DNA of 64,000 bases from Rutidosis leptorrhynchoides (lineage: Eukaryota > Streptophyta > Magnoliopsida > Asterales > Asteraceae): the NCBI RefSeq assembly GCF_046630445.1, contig NC_092336.1, positions 502,711,001-502,775,000 of the forward strand, written 5' to 3'. The number at the start of each line of letters is the position of its first letter. Position 1 is the first letter of the stretch. The position numbers and the translations under genes are program-made. The notes beneath the pieces were generated by a model. The model did no database searches. It worked only from the letters and a program-made list of their open reading frames with translations, and was not told where the DNA came from. Below are positions 1 to 13,020 of this stretch, in pieces.

Positions 1-73
<73 letters not shown>

Positions 74-86
74 AATAATAATAATA
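1..86. repeat. (TAA)n microsatellite inside the LARD1 3' LTR
   Basis: The first 70 or so bases are a pure TAA/AAT run that fades into LTR sequence. The same tract, with the same right-hand flank, recurs at about 16990-17083 in the other LTR of this element, so it belongs to the LTR. Its left end lies outside the window. Confidence 0.95.
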
Positions 87-1247
87 AGAGTATTAGTAAT
101 AACTACCTCAAAGAAGTATCCCTAAAAAAAAATGCCCAAGTCCGGGTTTGAACCCGCGACGTCCCGCTAACCCGAAAACAATCCTAACCCTTAGGCCATT
201 TGTGTTCTTCTGAAATGATCACCATCTTAATTCCTTTAACCCTTTTCTGTCACTTCTTCTTCTTCCTAAAATTAACCGAATTCACCATAATCATAACATC
301 AACATGATCATCCTATGATCATCATATTATCATCATCTAACATCTCGTTATTTTACCACCACGATCATCATCTATTACCATATCCTAATTCTAATTATAC
401 TTAAATACGTATGGTTCGGAATTAGTCCATCACAAGACCAAAATTCAATTAGCCCAACAACTATTGGGCCAAAATTCATGCTGCAAGTTTACGGCCCAAG
501 TAGCAAGATCAAATTGGGTTACGGTTTGATAGTATAACCGAAACAGGCATTGTAACACCATCATCATCATTTATCATCTTATATCATGACATCATTATCA
601 TCATCGACATACTCATCATCATATCTAATCAACATTACACGATCAGTTTTCATTACTTCGTTGCCTACCTTAACCATCATCATAATTATCAATTTAAATG
701 ATAGACTTGCAACTTCATGGCCCAACTTATATCACAAGCCCAAGTATTAATTGTATTTAACAAAGCCCGATAGCCATTCAAATAAGAGTTTGCCCAATTA
801 AATAACACTACATTATCACAATCCAAGTTGTTGAATTCTTAGCCCAACAATCAAATAACGGTCCAATAAATAAAATTAAAAGGTATACGGCCAAGAAAAA
901 TATGGTGATCATTGTTTCCTGTCTTTGTTTTGATCTAACCCGACAACCTTTATCATTTACCTCTACTTTATCATTAGTTTAATAATTCATCATCTTTTAT
1001 GATCATAACCCTCGATATCTTTATCAACACAAAAGCAGCTGCAACAAGAGTTGTGGTTTACGCATAAACAGAAACTAAAACATTCTGCAACAGTAACATC
1101 GCAATAACAATAGCTGCAGTTTGTTTGAGTCGGTTCGAAAGTAAAGAAAAAATTGGGTTTGAGTTGTGTGGTTTAACAGGAACATAAAAAGAGTGATGCT
1201 TTGCGATGGTTAACACTGAAATAGAAATAACTATATAGCAGCGTTAG

Positions 1248-1252
1248 TATGA
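1248..1252. repeat. Target-site duplication of element A, left copy (TATGA)
   Basis: TATGA directly precedes the LTR of element A and is repeated at 10632-10636 directly after it. The LARD1 5' LTR at about 18245 shows the unoccupied site with a single copy (one base differs there). Confidence 0.93.
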
Positions 1253-3420
1253 TTTAACGCCTTGAATCGAGTAAATTTTTTTTTTTTGAAAAACAAGGTT
1301 ACTGCCTGGACAAGGCTTATGCCGCGGCGCGGCCAGCCTTGTCGCGGCGCGACAATACACAAGAAAATTTATACTTCTTAGCCTTGCTTCTGTTCCCAAC
1401 ATCAGTTATATGCCGCGGCGCGGAGCCCTTGGCCGCGGCGCGACATAACACTAATCCGGGGGCTGATCTGCAACATTTCACTTAAACCAAACTTTTTCAC
1501 TTTTCATCATACTCAAACATATTTAAAACTGCATAATTCATACACAAACATCAGAAATCAGTTTCTAACATCGTGAACCATCTATAAACAACATTTAGAC
1601 AACAAAACGTGTTTTCATGAATCAAAACCATCATTTGGTCCCAAGTTCAACAATAACAAACATGACTCATTCAAAGCCCTTGGCGTTTAATAAGCGGTAA
1701 CCGTAGAGCGTGATTACAAAAAGGGACTTGCAATACCACTTACGCTATGCCAATGCTCCTCTAGCGCTTTACACGGGCTCCTTACCTTCACGATGGACCT
1801 TAGCACCTAAAACATAAAACATCATAGGGGTAAGCTTTTGCACTTAGTGAGTTATAGGAAAGTAATAAAACACAAAACACAAAACATGTGGGCATAAATC
1901 ATAACACTTATCCTTCAACCCATTGGTTGCTTGCATACATTCGGATCCAATTCATTCATACCATAGACATGACTTACTAGGCCGAACCTAGTAATCATGC
2001 CTAAGCTAACCATAGACATACTAAATATGCCTAAGCTATCATCATCTCATACATAGACACTTAATGTGTCTAAGCTAACACAAACCATAGGCAAGATTAC
2101 TAGCAATGTAATAACCTTGCCTAAGCTAAACATCAACCATAGATACAACTATTAGGTTAACCCAATAGTTCTATCTAAGCTACATAACTAGTGCACTTAG
2201 TCGTTTCTCTCTTGCACGGATGCAATCCGAGAACACTAAGCCACTCTTGACCCGCCCATATTACCCCCTATGAACTCACCTTGCTTAATTGAATTTCCTT
2301 GATCACTTGTAACCTCTTTTCCTTGATTAGCACCTATACATGAGCTAATCTCATTAATCATCACTCAATCGAAAATCACAACTTTCATGTATTAATACAC
2401 TATCATATACTTTCACATTTACTTAACCCCCTAATCACAACATACATACATTCTAGCCTTGATCTCATCTTTTCTAAAACAAGAATATTACCAATTAAAC
2501 TTCATAACTTTAATCAAGTACATTTACTAGTTCATTTCTTAGCAATACATGCAACTTTTCCTTTAATCCTTTCATTATTTAAGAAATGTGCATACAATCC
2601 AATTTCATTACTAACACCCTTAAATTATCAAATAATCAATTTCTATAACCTTCAACAATAACCATAGTTCATACATGAACATCCTTCATCACAATTTCTA
2701 GCTAGAACACATAAACTTCTCATTGAGACATTTTAACAAACACTTGGTGTGCATGACTAGAAATCTAACTAGAACATCATCAATCTCACCATAATCATGC
2801 CATAAATCTATAATGCAAGTTCATACATGTAATTACTTCCAAAATCATCAACAATTCCATTCTAATTTATTCAAATGTGCACAATTTAACAAATAGCAAC
2901 TTTCTTAAGCATAATCTCATCATTAACACACAATACAAGCAATACCTAGACACAAAATCCATACCTTGTCTTTTAGAGTTTAAGAACCCTAATTGTGCAC
3001 CAAAAGAGTGAAATTGGAAGATTAAAGCTTGCTAGAGTGATTAAGGTGTGTTAGATTTCACTAAATTCAAGCTTGCATGAGTTTAATTTCATCAATTGGT
3101 GATCTCCTTCTTCTTCCTCCTCCAAGTCGACACACACACATACAACCAGGAGGTTTCTTTATTTTTTTGTGAATAAATTCAATTTCCAGCATTTCTAATT
3201 TCTTTTATTTAATATAACTTTGGTCTATTAGCAATTTCAACCCTCCCCATCACATCTATAGTTAGGGAAGTCCTTAATTCTAACTTTGCACCATTAGTCC
3301 TTCTTAACTTAACCAATAAACTTAACTTTTATCCATTTAACATAAAACAACCTTTACCATATAATTTCTTAGCAATTAAAATTTACATAAAATAATACCT
3401 TAAATATTTGGGATGTTACA
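1253..3420 (-). mobile_element. Element A 3' LTR
   Basis: This 2168-bp LTR reads TGTAACATCCCAAATATT... in sense and ends at GGCGTTAAA; it is identical in length to the copy at 8464-10631. Its sense 3' part holds paired CG-rich palindromes (1321-1353 and 1412-1444), a conserved box at about 1823-1860, and five tandem hairpins at 1961-2182. No coding region lies in it. Confidence 0.94.
1961..2182 (-). repeat. Five tandem stem-loop units in element A 3' LTR
   Basis: Five consecutive units (1961-2008, 2010-2038, 2051-2077, 2085-2128, 2137-2182) each begin CCATAG or ACATAG and end CTAAGCTA. Between these constant edges lie inverted repeats that differ from unit to unit yet pair within each unit, for example AGACAC with GTGTCT in unit 3, AGGCAAG with CTTGCCT in unit 4, and AACTATT with AATAGTT in unit 5. 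The same array is at 9172-9393 in the other LTR. Confidence 0.85.
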
Positions 3421-3434
3421 ACTCTCCCCCTCTT
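3421..3434 (-). other. Polypurine tract of element A
   Basis: Read in minus sense the bases just before the 3' LTR are AAGAGGGGGAGAGT, a purine-rich primer for plus-strand synthesis, abutting the LTR start TGTAACA. Confidence 0.88.
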
Positions 3435-3507
3435 GGATCGTTCGCGTCCTCGCGAACCACTCTTGATGCAATGACGGATAATACTTCATGAGCCATTCTT
3501 CGGGTTC

Positions 3508-6500
3508 CTATGTACATTCAGAACCTTTTCTAAATTGCCATAATACCTTCAACAATGTAACCGACTTATTTCTCAAGCGCTTAACCTTTTGCTCCAATAT
3601 CTTTATTGGCTTCTCCGCATATCTTAACTTATTATCAACCTCAATTTCATTCAAAGGAACATAAGTTGATTCATCCGCCAAACACTTTCTCAATTGTGAC
3701 ACGTGAAACGTGTCGTGAATATTACTCAATTCATCGGGTAAAGCCAAACGGTAGGCTACCTTCCCAACTTTCGCCACTATCTCAAATGGTCCCACGAACC
3801 TTGGACCCAATTTTTCCCCTCTTTCTAAAATGAATGATGCCTTTCCATGGAGAAACTTTTAACATCACTTTATCACCTACTTGAAATTCTATCGGTTTTC
3901 TCCTTTTATCAACATAAGACTTTTGTCGATCTTGCGCCGCCTTCATTCTTTCACGAATTTGGTCAATCATCTCGGTGGTTTGTTGTACTATTTCCGTGCT
4001 TCCTAATTCCCGTTGACCTACTTCGCCCCAACATATCGGGGTTCTACACCTCCTTCCATACAACATCTCATAAGGCGCCATTCCGATTGTAGAATGATAA
4101 CTATTGTTGTACGAAAATTCAACTAAAGGTAAGTGAGTATCCCAACTACCACCAAAATCGATGACGCATGCTCTTAACATATCCTCGAGAGTTTGTATAG
4201 TCCGTTCACTTTGACCATCCGTTTGTGGGTGAAACGCGGTACTTATATGTAACTTAGTACCCATTTCCTCTTGAAACTTTCTCCAATATCGAGATGTAAA
4301 TCGAGTGTCTCGATCCGAAACTATGGAAACCGGTACTCCATGCCTTGCAACAACTTCCTTCATATACAACTTAGACATTGCTTCCGATGAAGAAGCTTCT
4401 CTTATTGCCAAAAATAATGCACTCTTAGTCAATCTATCAACAATAACCCAAATTGCATCGTGTTGTCTAGGGGTCTTAGGCAACTTAGTCACTAAATCCA
4501 TTGTAATATGCTCCCATTTCCAAACCGGTACCTCTAAAGGTTGCATCTTACCGTAAGGCATTTGATGATCGGCTTTCACTTGAAGACAAGTAAGACACTT
4601 GTGTACATACTTAACTATATCCCTCTTCATTCCCGGCCACCAATAGTCTTTCCTTAAATCTCTATACATTTTCGTAGCACCGGGGTGAATCGACTACTTA
4701 GACTTGTGAGCTAAGTCTAGGAGCTCACTTCTAACGCCACTTTGCAAAGGTACCCAAATCCTCCCATATCTAAGCCTTAAACCACGGGAATCTACCACAA
4801 AATTATCAACTTGCCCCTTGATCCTTTCTTTTCTCACGTTTTCGGGCGATAACGCTTCACCTTGTGCAACATGAATATCATCAAATATTCGAGGCGATAT
4901 TACCATAGCCAAACTTGTTATCTTAATCGGTTGATGACTCGACTTCCTACTAAGAGCATCCGCCACCACATTCGCTTTTCCGGGATGATATAAAATCTCA
5001 CAATCATAATCTTTCACCAAATCGAGACCTCTCCTTTGCCTATCATTCAAATCCCTTTGATCAAACAAATACTTTAAGTTCTTATGATCGGTATAAATGG
5101 AAAACTTAACACCATAAAGATAATGACGCCAAATCTTTAAAGCAAAAACTACGGCCGTCAATTCTAAATCATGCGTAGGGTAACGTTTCTCGTGTTCCTT
5201 CAATTGCCGGGAAGCATAAGCTATGACCTTTCCATTTTGCATCAATACACACCCTAAGCCTTTCTTAGAAGCATCACAATAAACCGTCATGTTCTCATTC
5301 CCTTCCGGTAAAACCAATATGGGAGCTTGAACAAGCTTCTCCTTAAGGAGTTAAAACGCTTGTTCTTGCTCTTCTTCCCATCTCCATGGCACACTTTTAC
5401 GAGTCAACTTGGTGAGTGGGGTGGCTATTCTAGAGAAATCTTGTATAAACCGTCGATAATACCCCGCTAAACCTAGAAAACTCCTAACCTCGGTAGGATT
5501 AGTAGGTGGTTCCCATCTCATAATTGCCTCTATCTTTACCGGATCAACACAAATACCCTTCTTATTAATGACATGGCCCAAAAATTGAACTTCACGAAGC
5601 CAAAATTCACACTTAGAGAACTTAGCAAACAATCTTTCTCTTCTTAAAGTCTCTAACACTTGTCTTAAATGCACCGCATGTTCCTCTTCACTCTTAGAAT
5701 ATACCAAGATATCATCTATAAATACAATTACAAACCTATCAAGCATCGGTCGACAAACCCTATTCATCAAATCCATAAATGCGGCCGGAGCATTTGTTAA
5801 TCCAAATGGCATAACCACAAACTCATAATGACCATACCTCGTTCGAAAAGCCGTTTTAGGGACATCTTCTTCCCTCACTTTCAATTGATGGTAACCCGAC
5901 CTTAAATCTATCTTTGAAAAGAAACTTGCACCTTGTAATTGGTCGAACAAATCATCTATCCTTGGCAACGGATACTTATTCTTAATAGTGACTTTATTCA
6001 ATTCTCGATAATCAATACACATTCTCATAGTCCCATCCTTCTTTTTCACAAATAAAACCAGAGCTCCCCATGGTGAACTACTAGGACGTATAAAACTTTT
6101 ATCTATCAAATCTTGCAATTGAGTCATCATTTCTCTCATTTCCGATGGGGCTAATCGATATGGAGCTTTGGCAATTGGCGTGGCCCCGGGTATCAAATCT
6201 ATTCTAAATTCTACCTCACGCTCGGGAGGTACACCGGGCAATTCACTTGGAAACACATCCGGAAACTCGTTAACTATTGGTACATCATCTAATTCAACAA
6301 TCTTTCTCGAATTATCAACAACATGTGCCAAAAACGCACAACACCCATGAGACAAAAACCTTTTAGCCTTAGCATACGTGCATATAGGGATAGCACGCCT
6401 AGCTCGTTCCCCATAAATCCATATAACCTTTCCACTAGGTGATTGAACTAACACAATTTTCTTACGACACAAAATTATCCCTTCATTGTCATCTAGCCAA

Positions 6501-8065
6501 TCCATGCCCACAATTACTTGAAATTCCCCCATATGCATGGGTATTAAATCAATGACAAACTTTTCTTCATCCAAAATAATTTCACATCCTTTAATGATAC
6601 TATACACCATCACAGTCTTATTATCCGCTATTTCAACCTCTAATGGGTGTTCTAACATACTAGGGGTCATATTAAAATGCTTACAAAAAGAATATGATAC
6701 GAACGACCGCGTAGCACCGGAATCAAACAAAACATGCGCAGGTAAAGAGTTTACAATAAAGGTACCTGACACCACATTTTGGGACTCCTTCGCTTCGAGT
6801 GCGGTAATCTGATGAGCTCGGGCCCTTGGTCGGCTATCACTAGTCTTCGGTTCCGTCTTAACCTCTTTCTTAACACTACCACTAGCTAAATCCTTCTTGT
6901 ATTCCGGACATTCGGCTTGAAAGTGACCTTTCTCAAAACAATAATAACATTGCTTACCTTTCTTAGGACATTCGGCGGCCCTATGTCCCGGCTTTCCACA
7001 AGAGTAACAATCGGAGGTACCCGCTTTACATTCACCCGTATGATTTTTACCACATCTAGTACACAACTTGGCTTCTTTCCCACCGCTCTTACCCGACACA
7101 AAACCCCCTTTTGACTTGTGCAGGGATTCGGAACCAAACTTACCCTTCTTCGGACTAACATTTTGCATTGCCTTGGAGTCTTGATCTAACTTTCGCTTAA
7201 ACGCCGCCTTCTTCCTAAGTTCGTGTTCTCTAACAAGTGCTCTATTCATCATTTCGGCCAACGTCTTATACGTGCTCTTGTCAATAAACTCACTTATCTC
7301 GGGATTCAACTTTTCATGATAATGATCCATCATCAACTTGGGACTTGACACAAAGTCCGGACAAAATCGAGACTTATCATTGAACTCGGCGTTAAACTCG
7401 GTCACCGACTTACTTCCATGCTCTATATTCATAAACTCGGATTTCAACCTACTAACCTCAGCGGGTGGAGCAAATTGAGTCATAAACATTTCACGGAACT
7501 TGTCCCATGAGAAACTTGTAGCCACGTCTCGCCCATGAGACTTAACTATAAAATTCCACCACTCATAACCACTACCCTTCATTTGATGTGCCGCGTAAAT
7601 TACCTTTAAATGCTCGGGGCATTCACATAGCATAAAAGTTTCTTCAATCTCATCAATCCATCTTTGACTAACAATAGGGTCAACCTTACCATGAAACTCA
7701 GGGGGATGGCAATTTGCAAAGTTCTTATATTCAAAACGATCATCCTTTCTTTTAGGGGCTTCTACCTCTTCTTGCCTTACCCCACTTCCCCCTTCACCTC
7801 TTAAGGTAGGGTTATTGGCAACAAAAGTCTTTAACTTCTCATCTAATTGATCATTGATCAACGTCTTGATCTTTTCTAACAAGGTTGGGGTATAACGTAT
7901 CAAGGCTTGCCCTATTTGCCCCGAAATGTCATTTGGCATGTTAACTTCTTCCGATTCGTTTTGAGAGTCTTCTATAGACTCCGTGGATGGGGTGCGGACG
8001 TACTCATCATCCTCATCTTGACCTCGGTTTGGCGATACAATAGCCATTCTGAAAATTACATTCAA
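3508..8065 (-). mobile_element. Element A gag-pol coding region with chromodomain (broken)
   Basis: In minus sense the order is as follows. Gag with three zinc knuckles lies at about 7100-6900 ([40 protein letters not shown]). Protease carries the DSGA active site near 6720. RT has the FIDD catalytic box near 5720. RNase H is at about 5290-4950 (CDAS, TDHK, ADALS). Integrase has an H-H-C-C finger near 4600 and the D,D35E core at about 4500-4200, with the SDRD and [11 protein letters not shown] stretches. A chromodomain-like C-terminus ends near 3508. This is the standard polyprotein of a chromovirus, making capsid, enzymes and a histone-reading tail. There are about three breaks, so no full product is expected. 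Domain recognition is secure. Confidence 0.93.
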
Positions 8066-8447
8066 CCCATTAGTTCAAATACCGGTAACACCATTATTCA
8101 TCAAAACCAAACAATCCGAAAGGATTCCTAACTCGATTCACCATGACCATAGTAGACGTCCATGTGTACTAAAATGAAGTAATAGCAATGGCCTGTTGTT
8201 ATTACACCATTTCATTACACATCTAGTCTACCACGACATCATGGCTAGCGAGTATCAAACTCCTTACATAAACCAATTCGTAATCTTATTCATTATACTA
8301 TGGGTCTTGTCAATGACTCTACCCTATGGAGCATGGCACAACTATACGACTTTAACACTTATGCAAGTCCTAAACCGCTTATCCTTTCGCAACAATGGTT
8401 TAAGCCTAGATAATCCCTATCGTGGGTTATCCAAGTCCCTTAAACCT

Positions 8448-8460
8448 GGCTCTGATACCA
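8448..8460 (-). other. Primer-binding site of element A (initiator tRNA-Met)
   Basis: In minus sense it reads TGGTATCAGAGCC, the complement of the plant initiator methionine tRNA 3' end, three bases inside the 5' LTR. It fixes the orientation of the element and the LTR boundary at 8464. Confidence 0.95.
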
Positions 8461-8463
8461 ACT

Positions 8464-10631
8464 TTTAACGCCTTGAATCGAGTAAATTTTTTTTTTTTGA
8501 AAAACAAGGTTACTGCCTGGACAAGGCTTATGCCGCGGCGCGGCCAGCCTTGTCGCGGCGCGACAATACACAAGAAAATTTATACTTCTTAGCCTTGCTT
8601 CTGTTCCCAACATCAGTTATATGCCGCGGCGCGGAGCCCTTGGCCGCGGCGCGACATAACACTAATCCGGGGGCTGATCTGCAACATTTCACTTAAACCA
8701 AACTTTTTCACTTTTCATCATACTCAAACATATTTAAAACTGCATAATTCATACACAAACATCAGAAATCAGTTTCTAACATCGTGAACCATCTATAAAC
8801 AACATTTAGACAACAAAACGTGTTTTCATGAATCAAAACCATCATTTGGTCCCAAGTTCAACAATAACAAACATGACTCATTCAAAGCCCTTGGCGTTTA
8901 ATAAGCGGTAACCGTAGAGCGTGATTACAAAAAGGGACTTGCAATACCACTTACGCTATGCCAATGCTCCTCTAGCGCTTTACACGGGCTCCTTACCTTC
9001 ACGATGGACCTTAGCACCTAAAACATAAAACATCATAGGGGTAAGCTTTTGCACTTAGTGAGTTATAGGAAAGTAATAAAACACAAAACACAAAACATGT
9101 GGGCATAAATCATAACACTTATCCTTCAACCCATTGGTTGCTTGCATACATTCGGATCCAATTCATTCATACCATAGACATGACATACTAGGCCGAACCT
9201 AGTAATCATGCCTAAGCTAACCATAGACATACTAAATATGCCTAAGCTATCATCATCTCATACATAGACACTTAATGTGTCTAAGCTAACACAAACCATA
9301 GGCAAGATTACTAGCAATGTAATAACCTTGCCTAAGCTAAACATCAACCATAGATACAACTATTAGGTTAACCCAATAGTTCTATCTAAGCTACATAACT
9401 AGTGCACTTAGTCGTTTCTCTCTTGCACGGATGCAATCCGAGAACACTAAGCCACTCTTGACCCGCCCATATTACCCCCTATGAACTCACCTTGCTTAAT
9501 TGAATTTCCTTGATCACTTGTAACCTCTTTTCCTTGATTAGCACCTATACATGAGCTAATCTCATTAATCATCACTCAATCGAAAATCACAACTTTCATG
9601 TATTAATACACTATCATATACTTTCACATTTACTTAACCCCCTAATCACAACATACATACATTCTAGCCTTGATCTCATCTTTTCTAAAACAAGAATATT
9701 ACCAATTAAACTTCATAACTTTAATCAAGTACATTTACTAGTTCATTTCTTAGCAATACATGCAACTTTTCCTTTAATCCTTTCATTATTTAAGAAATGT
9801 GCATACAATCCAATTTCATTACTAACACCCTTAAATTATCAAATAATCAATTTCTATAACCTTCAACAATAACCATAGTTCATACATGAACATCCTTCAT
9901 CACAATTTCTAGCTAGAACACATAAACTTCTCATTGAGACATTTTAACAAACACTTGGTGTGCATGACTAGAAATCTAACTAGAACATCATCAATCTCAC
10001 CATAATCATGCCATAAATCTATAATGCAAGTTCATACATGTAATTACTTCCAAAATCATCAACAATTCCATTCTAATTTATTCAAATGTGCACAATTTAA
10101 CAAATAGCAACTTTCTTAAGCATAATCTCATCATTAACACACAATACAAGCAATACCTAGACACAAAATCCATACCTTGTCTTTTAGAGTTTAAGAACCC
10201 TAATTGTGCACCAAAAGAGTGAAATTGGAAGATTAAAGCTTGCTAGAGTGATTAAGGTGTGTTAGATTTCACTAAATTCAAGCTTGCATGAGTTTAATTT
10301 CATCAATTGGTGATCTCCTTCTTCTTCCTCCTCCAAGTCGACACACACACATACAACCAGGAGGTTTCTTTATTTTTGTGTGAATAAATTCAATTTCCAG
10401 CATTTCTAATTTCTTTTATTTAATATAACTTTGGTCTATTAGCAATTTCAACCCTCCGCATCACATCTATAGTTAGGGAAGTCCTTAATTCTAACTTTGC
10501 ACCATTAGTCCTTCTTAACTTAACCAATAAACTTAACTTTTATCCATTTAACATAAAACAACCTTTACCATATAATTTCTTAGCAATTAAAATTTACATA
10601 AAATAATACCTTAAATATTTGGGATGTTACA
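8464..10631 (-). mobile_element. Element A 5' LTR
   Basis: This 2168-bp copy is nearly identical to 1253-3420. Differences I can see lie near 9186, 10376 and 10458. It holds the same CG-rich palindrome pairs (8532-8564, 8623-8655) and hairpin array (9172-9393). It ends TGTTACA at 10631, followed by the TATGA target repeat. Confidence 0.95.
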
Positions 10632-10725
10632 TATGAAGGTGTGGTTATTAATGGTGATCTTGCGATGGTCGTAAAAATAAACAGAAACATCACAAGTTGA
10701 ACAGAAAATACCCTCGATCCAAATT

Positions 10726-10775
<50 letters not shown>

Positions 10776-11062
10776 CAATGTGTGGTGATTGTGGTTGTGG
10801 GTGTACGTATGTATATGTTTAGAAAGAGGTGGTGAAGGTGTTCATGGTGATTGAGGTGACAAGGTGGCAATAAGGGGTTCACTAGAATTCGAGTGATGAG
10901 AATGGTGGGTTGTCTTGGGGAGTATCGACTAACAAGGAAACAATAATTGTAGGTGATAGTTCTCGTGGGTTTTGGTTACAAGAGTGAAGAAGTGGAGATG
11001 GTTTTATGACAGAAACATGAAACAGATAGCATAGTTGCAGTAGTAAACAGAAAACTGGAGAA

Positions 11063-11094
<32 letters not shown>

Positions 11095-12016
11095 AGGAAA
11101 GGTGGATCTTGGTTCCATAAAACCGATAGTGGTGATTGACGAATGGTGATTAATGGTGGTTCACGACGATGGTGGTTTCACGAAAACAGTAGTAGCAAAA
11201 ATGGTGTTCGGTTGTGGTTTGGTTCGAATCCAAAAATAAACACAGCAACAATGGTTTAAATGGGTTCGGTGTTGTGACCGTTTTTATGGTAGTTTAAAGC
11301 TTGGTTCGAATAGTTAGTAGTAGTAGGAACAAAAAACAGAAGGTAGCTTTTGTGTTTGATGGTAAATCATGATGAAGATGGTGGCATTTAAAGGGTTGTA
11401 ATGGTGAAGGTTGAAGGTTTATGATGGTGTTGTGGTGATCGGTGGTGATGGAAGTCAAGGGTGGTGTTTTTAAATAATAGTGATGATATGGGTTGTGAGT
11501 TGTGTAGGTTATTGTTTTATCATGTATGTGTGTATATATCTTAACAAGAAATAGAAGAAGGTAGTGTGTTAGTAGGTTCCTCAAATTTAGATGCGTACAA
11601 ATATAGATATATAAATATAATTAAGATATGAAAGTGAGGATGGTGACTTAAAACAGAAAAAGAAGATAGGAGACAAGGAAATGATGTGTGGGTTTTGTTT
11701 TTAAATGGTGATGATTGATGATCAAAATAATTGTGTACATATGTTTACAAGTAAGGAAAGGAGGTGGGTCTGATCGAATATTAAACAGGAAGAAGAGACA
11801 ATATCACATAAATGGGTGTGGGGTATTTGGGTATTAATCAACAAAGAAAATAAAACGCATATGTCCAATTCAAAAAGTGAGTTTGAGAGTCGTGCATGTA
11901 TCTATATATCATTAAGTCTATATATAGAGAATAATGAGATAGTTAGATAGTGATATATAAAGAAAGGTGGGATGGTTAGATAGTGGTAGTGGTGATTTTC
12001 TATTTCTGAGTGCATC

Positions 12017-12089
<73 letters not shown>

Positions 12090-12380
12090 TTTTAATAATA
12101 ATATCATATTTTATTTTTATTTTACATAGTTAATTAAAGCAATGTAATATTTTAAATTATACTTCAAATATATACATATCTATACATATAAAATATATAT
12201 GTATCTATATACAAATAGTTGTTCGTGAATCGTAGAGAACAGTCAAAGGTCAATTGAATATATTAAAACAGTTCAAAAATTTTGAGACTCAACCTATCAG
12301 ACTTTGCTTATTGTGTCAAAAATATAAAATCGTATAGAGAGTTTGGTTTAAAATTAGTCGAAAATTTTCGGGTCATTACA
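10632..12380 (-). mobile_element. LARD1 3' LTR, right part
   Basis: This continues the LTR interrupted by element A and aligns with 18245-20000. It contains an AG run (about 10727-10774), a GAAA run (about 11064-11095) and a TATATG hexamer array (about 12016-12090). It ends CGGGTCATTACA. Short open frames inside, such as 10882-11118, recur in the other LTR and show no protein features. Confidence 0.9.
12016..12090. repeat. (TATATG)n hexamer microsatellite, short allele
   Basis: About a dozen TATATG/GTATAT units. The matching tract in the other LARD1 LTR (19583-19709) is nearly twice as long, a length difference that arose since insertion. Confidence 0.95.
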
Positions 12381-12418
12381 GTACCTACCCGTTAAAGAAA
12401 TTTCGTCCCGAAATTTGA
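12381..12418 (-). other. Polypurine-tract region of LARD1
   Basis: In minus sense it reads GGGACGAAATTTCTTTAACG then GGTAGGTAC up to the LTR start TGTAATGACCC. Nearly the same string abuts the LTRs of D (28188), LARD2 (52924) and, in plus sense, C (37948-37978). The three-prime end of all four is therefore related. Confidence 0.8.
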
Positions 12419-13020
12419 GTGAGGTCATCATGACTAACAATAAAAATGTTTTCATGACGAATATGAGTTGATAAATAGGGTTTTATCATTATTGATAAAT
12501 ACAGATAAAACGATTCGATTATGTGGAGCGTTCGAGTGAAGCTGTAACAAAAGATTGAGATAGAGATTTAACTTTTGATGTAGTCACTGTGGATTTCTGG
12601 AATTTAAGGAATGAAAATCTTCGAAATCTATATAAGATTTGATCCTTTGGTAATTAAGAAAATTTAGGATCCTCTTTAATTAAATACGGTAATCTGCCTA
12701 GATTGCTATGTTTGATATTCCTTTATAAATTTACCTTTTTTATTTCCTTATTGTCACCACTCTCATCCTACTTCAAGTCAAGCGAATAATAGTCCAGAAT
12801 TCGTTGGTATAGAGTTTTGAATGACTATAATATTCTAAGTAGAAAGGAATGTGTTAGCACGATTTGATTTGTCAAATTATTAGAATATCCGGGAAAGATA
12901 GAACTATCAAGTAATTATGTTCTTGATATGTTTAGAGGTTAAATAGAATGAAAGAGTTATGTAACATGGTCCATGATAACGGTATGATCTGTCACCATCA
13001 TCACATTCCATTAGAAATTC

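Larger units (their letters stand above)
1..1252 (-). mobile_element. LARD1 3' LTR, left visible part
   Basis: This stretch aligns with 17000-18248 in the 5' LTR. It holds a TAA microsatellite, many ATC/CAT-rich runs and no coding region. The alignment breaks at 1252, where element A begins, and resumes at 10637 with the AGGTGTGGTTATTAATGG segment. About a dozen substitutions separate it from the other copy. Confidence 0.88.
1253..10631 (-). mobile_element. Element A: Ty3/Gypsy chromovirus, Tekay/Del-like, full length with two LTRs
   Basis: This is a 9379-bp element in minus sense: 5' LTR 8464-10631, primer site 8448-8460, coding region about 3508-8065, polypurine tract about 3421-3434, 3' LTR 1253-3420, flanked by TATGA. 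Both LTRs are exactly 2168 bp and I count only about three to five differences (roughly 0.2%), so insertion was very recent, on the order of 0.1 million years under commonly used plant rates (inference). Domain order gag-PR-RT-RH-IN-chromodomain places it among the chromoviruses. The initiator-Met primer site and the chromodomain style point to the Tekay/Del group. The coding region is broken in about three places, so this copy is defective. It sits inside the LARD1 3' LTR. Confidence 0.95.

Noticed and set aside
1961-2182. CRISPR-like array
   Set aside because: The constant edges and variable middles recall one, but the middles are inverted repeats, unit lengths vary (27-48 bp), and this is a plant LTR.
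10882-11118. Frame beginning MEPRSTFPSFF, also present at 18461-18685
   Set aside because: It recurs only because both lie in the LTRs of LARD1; composition follows GAAA and simple repeats, with no domain.
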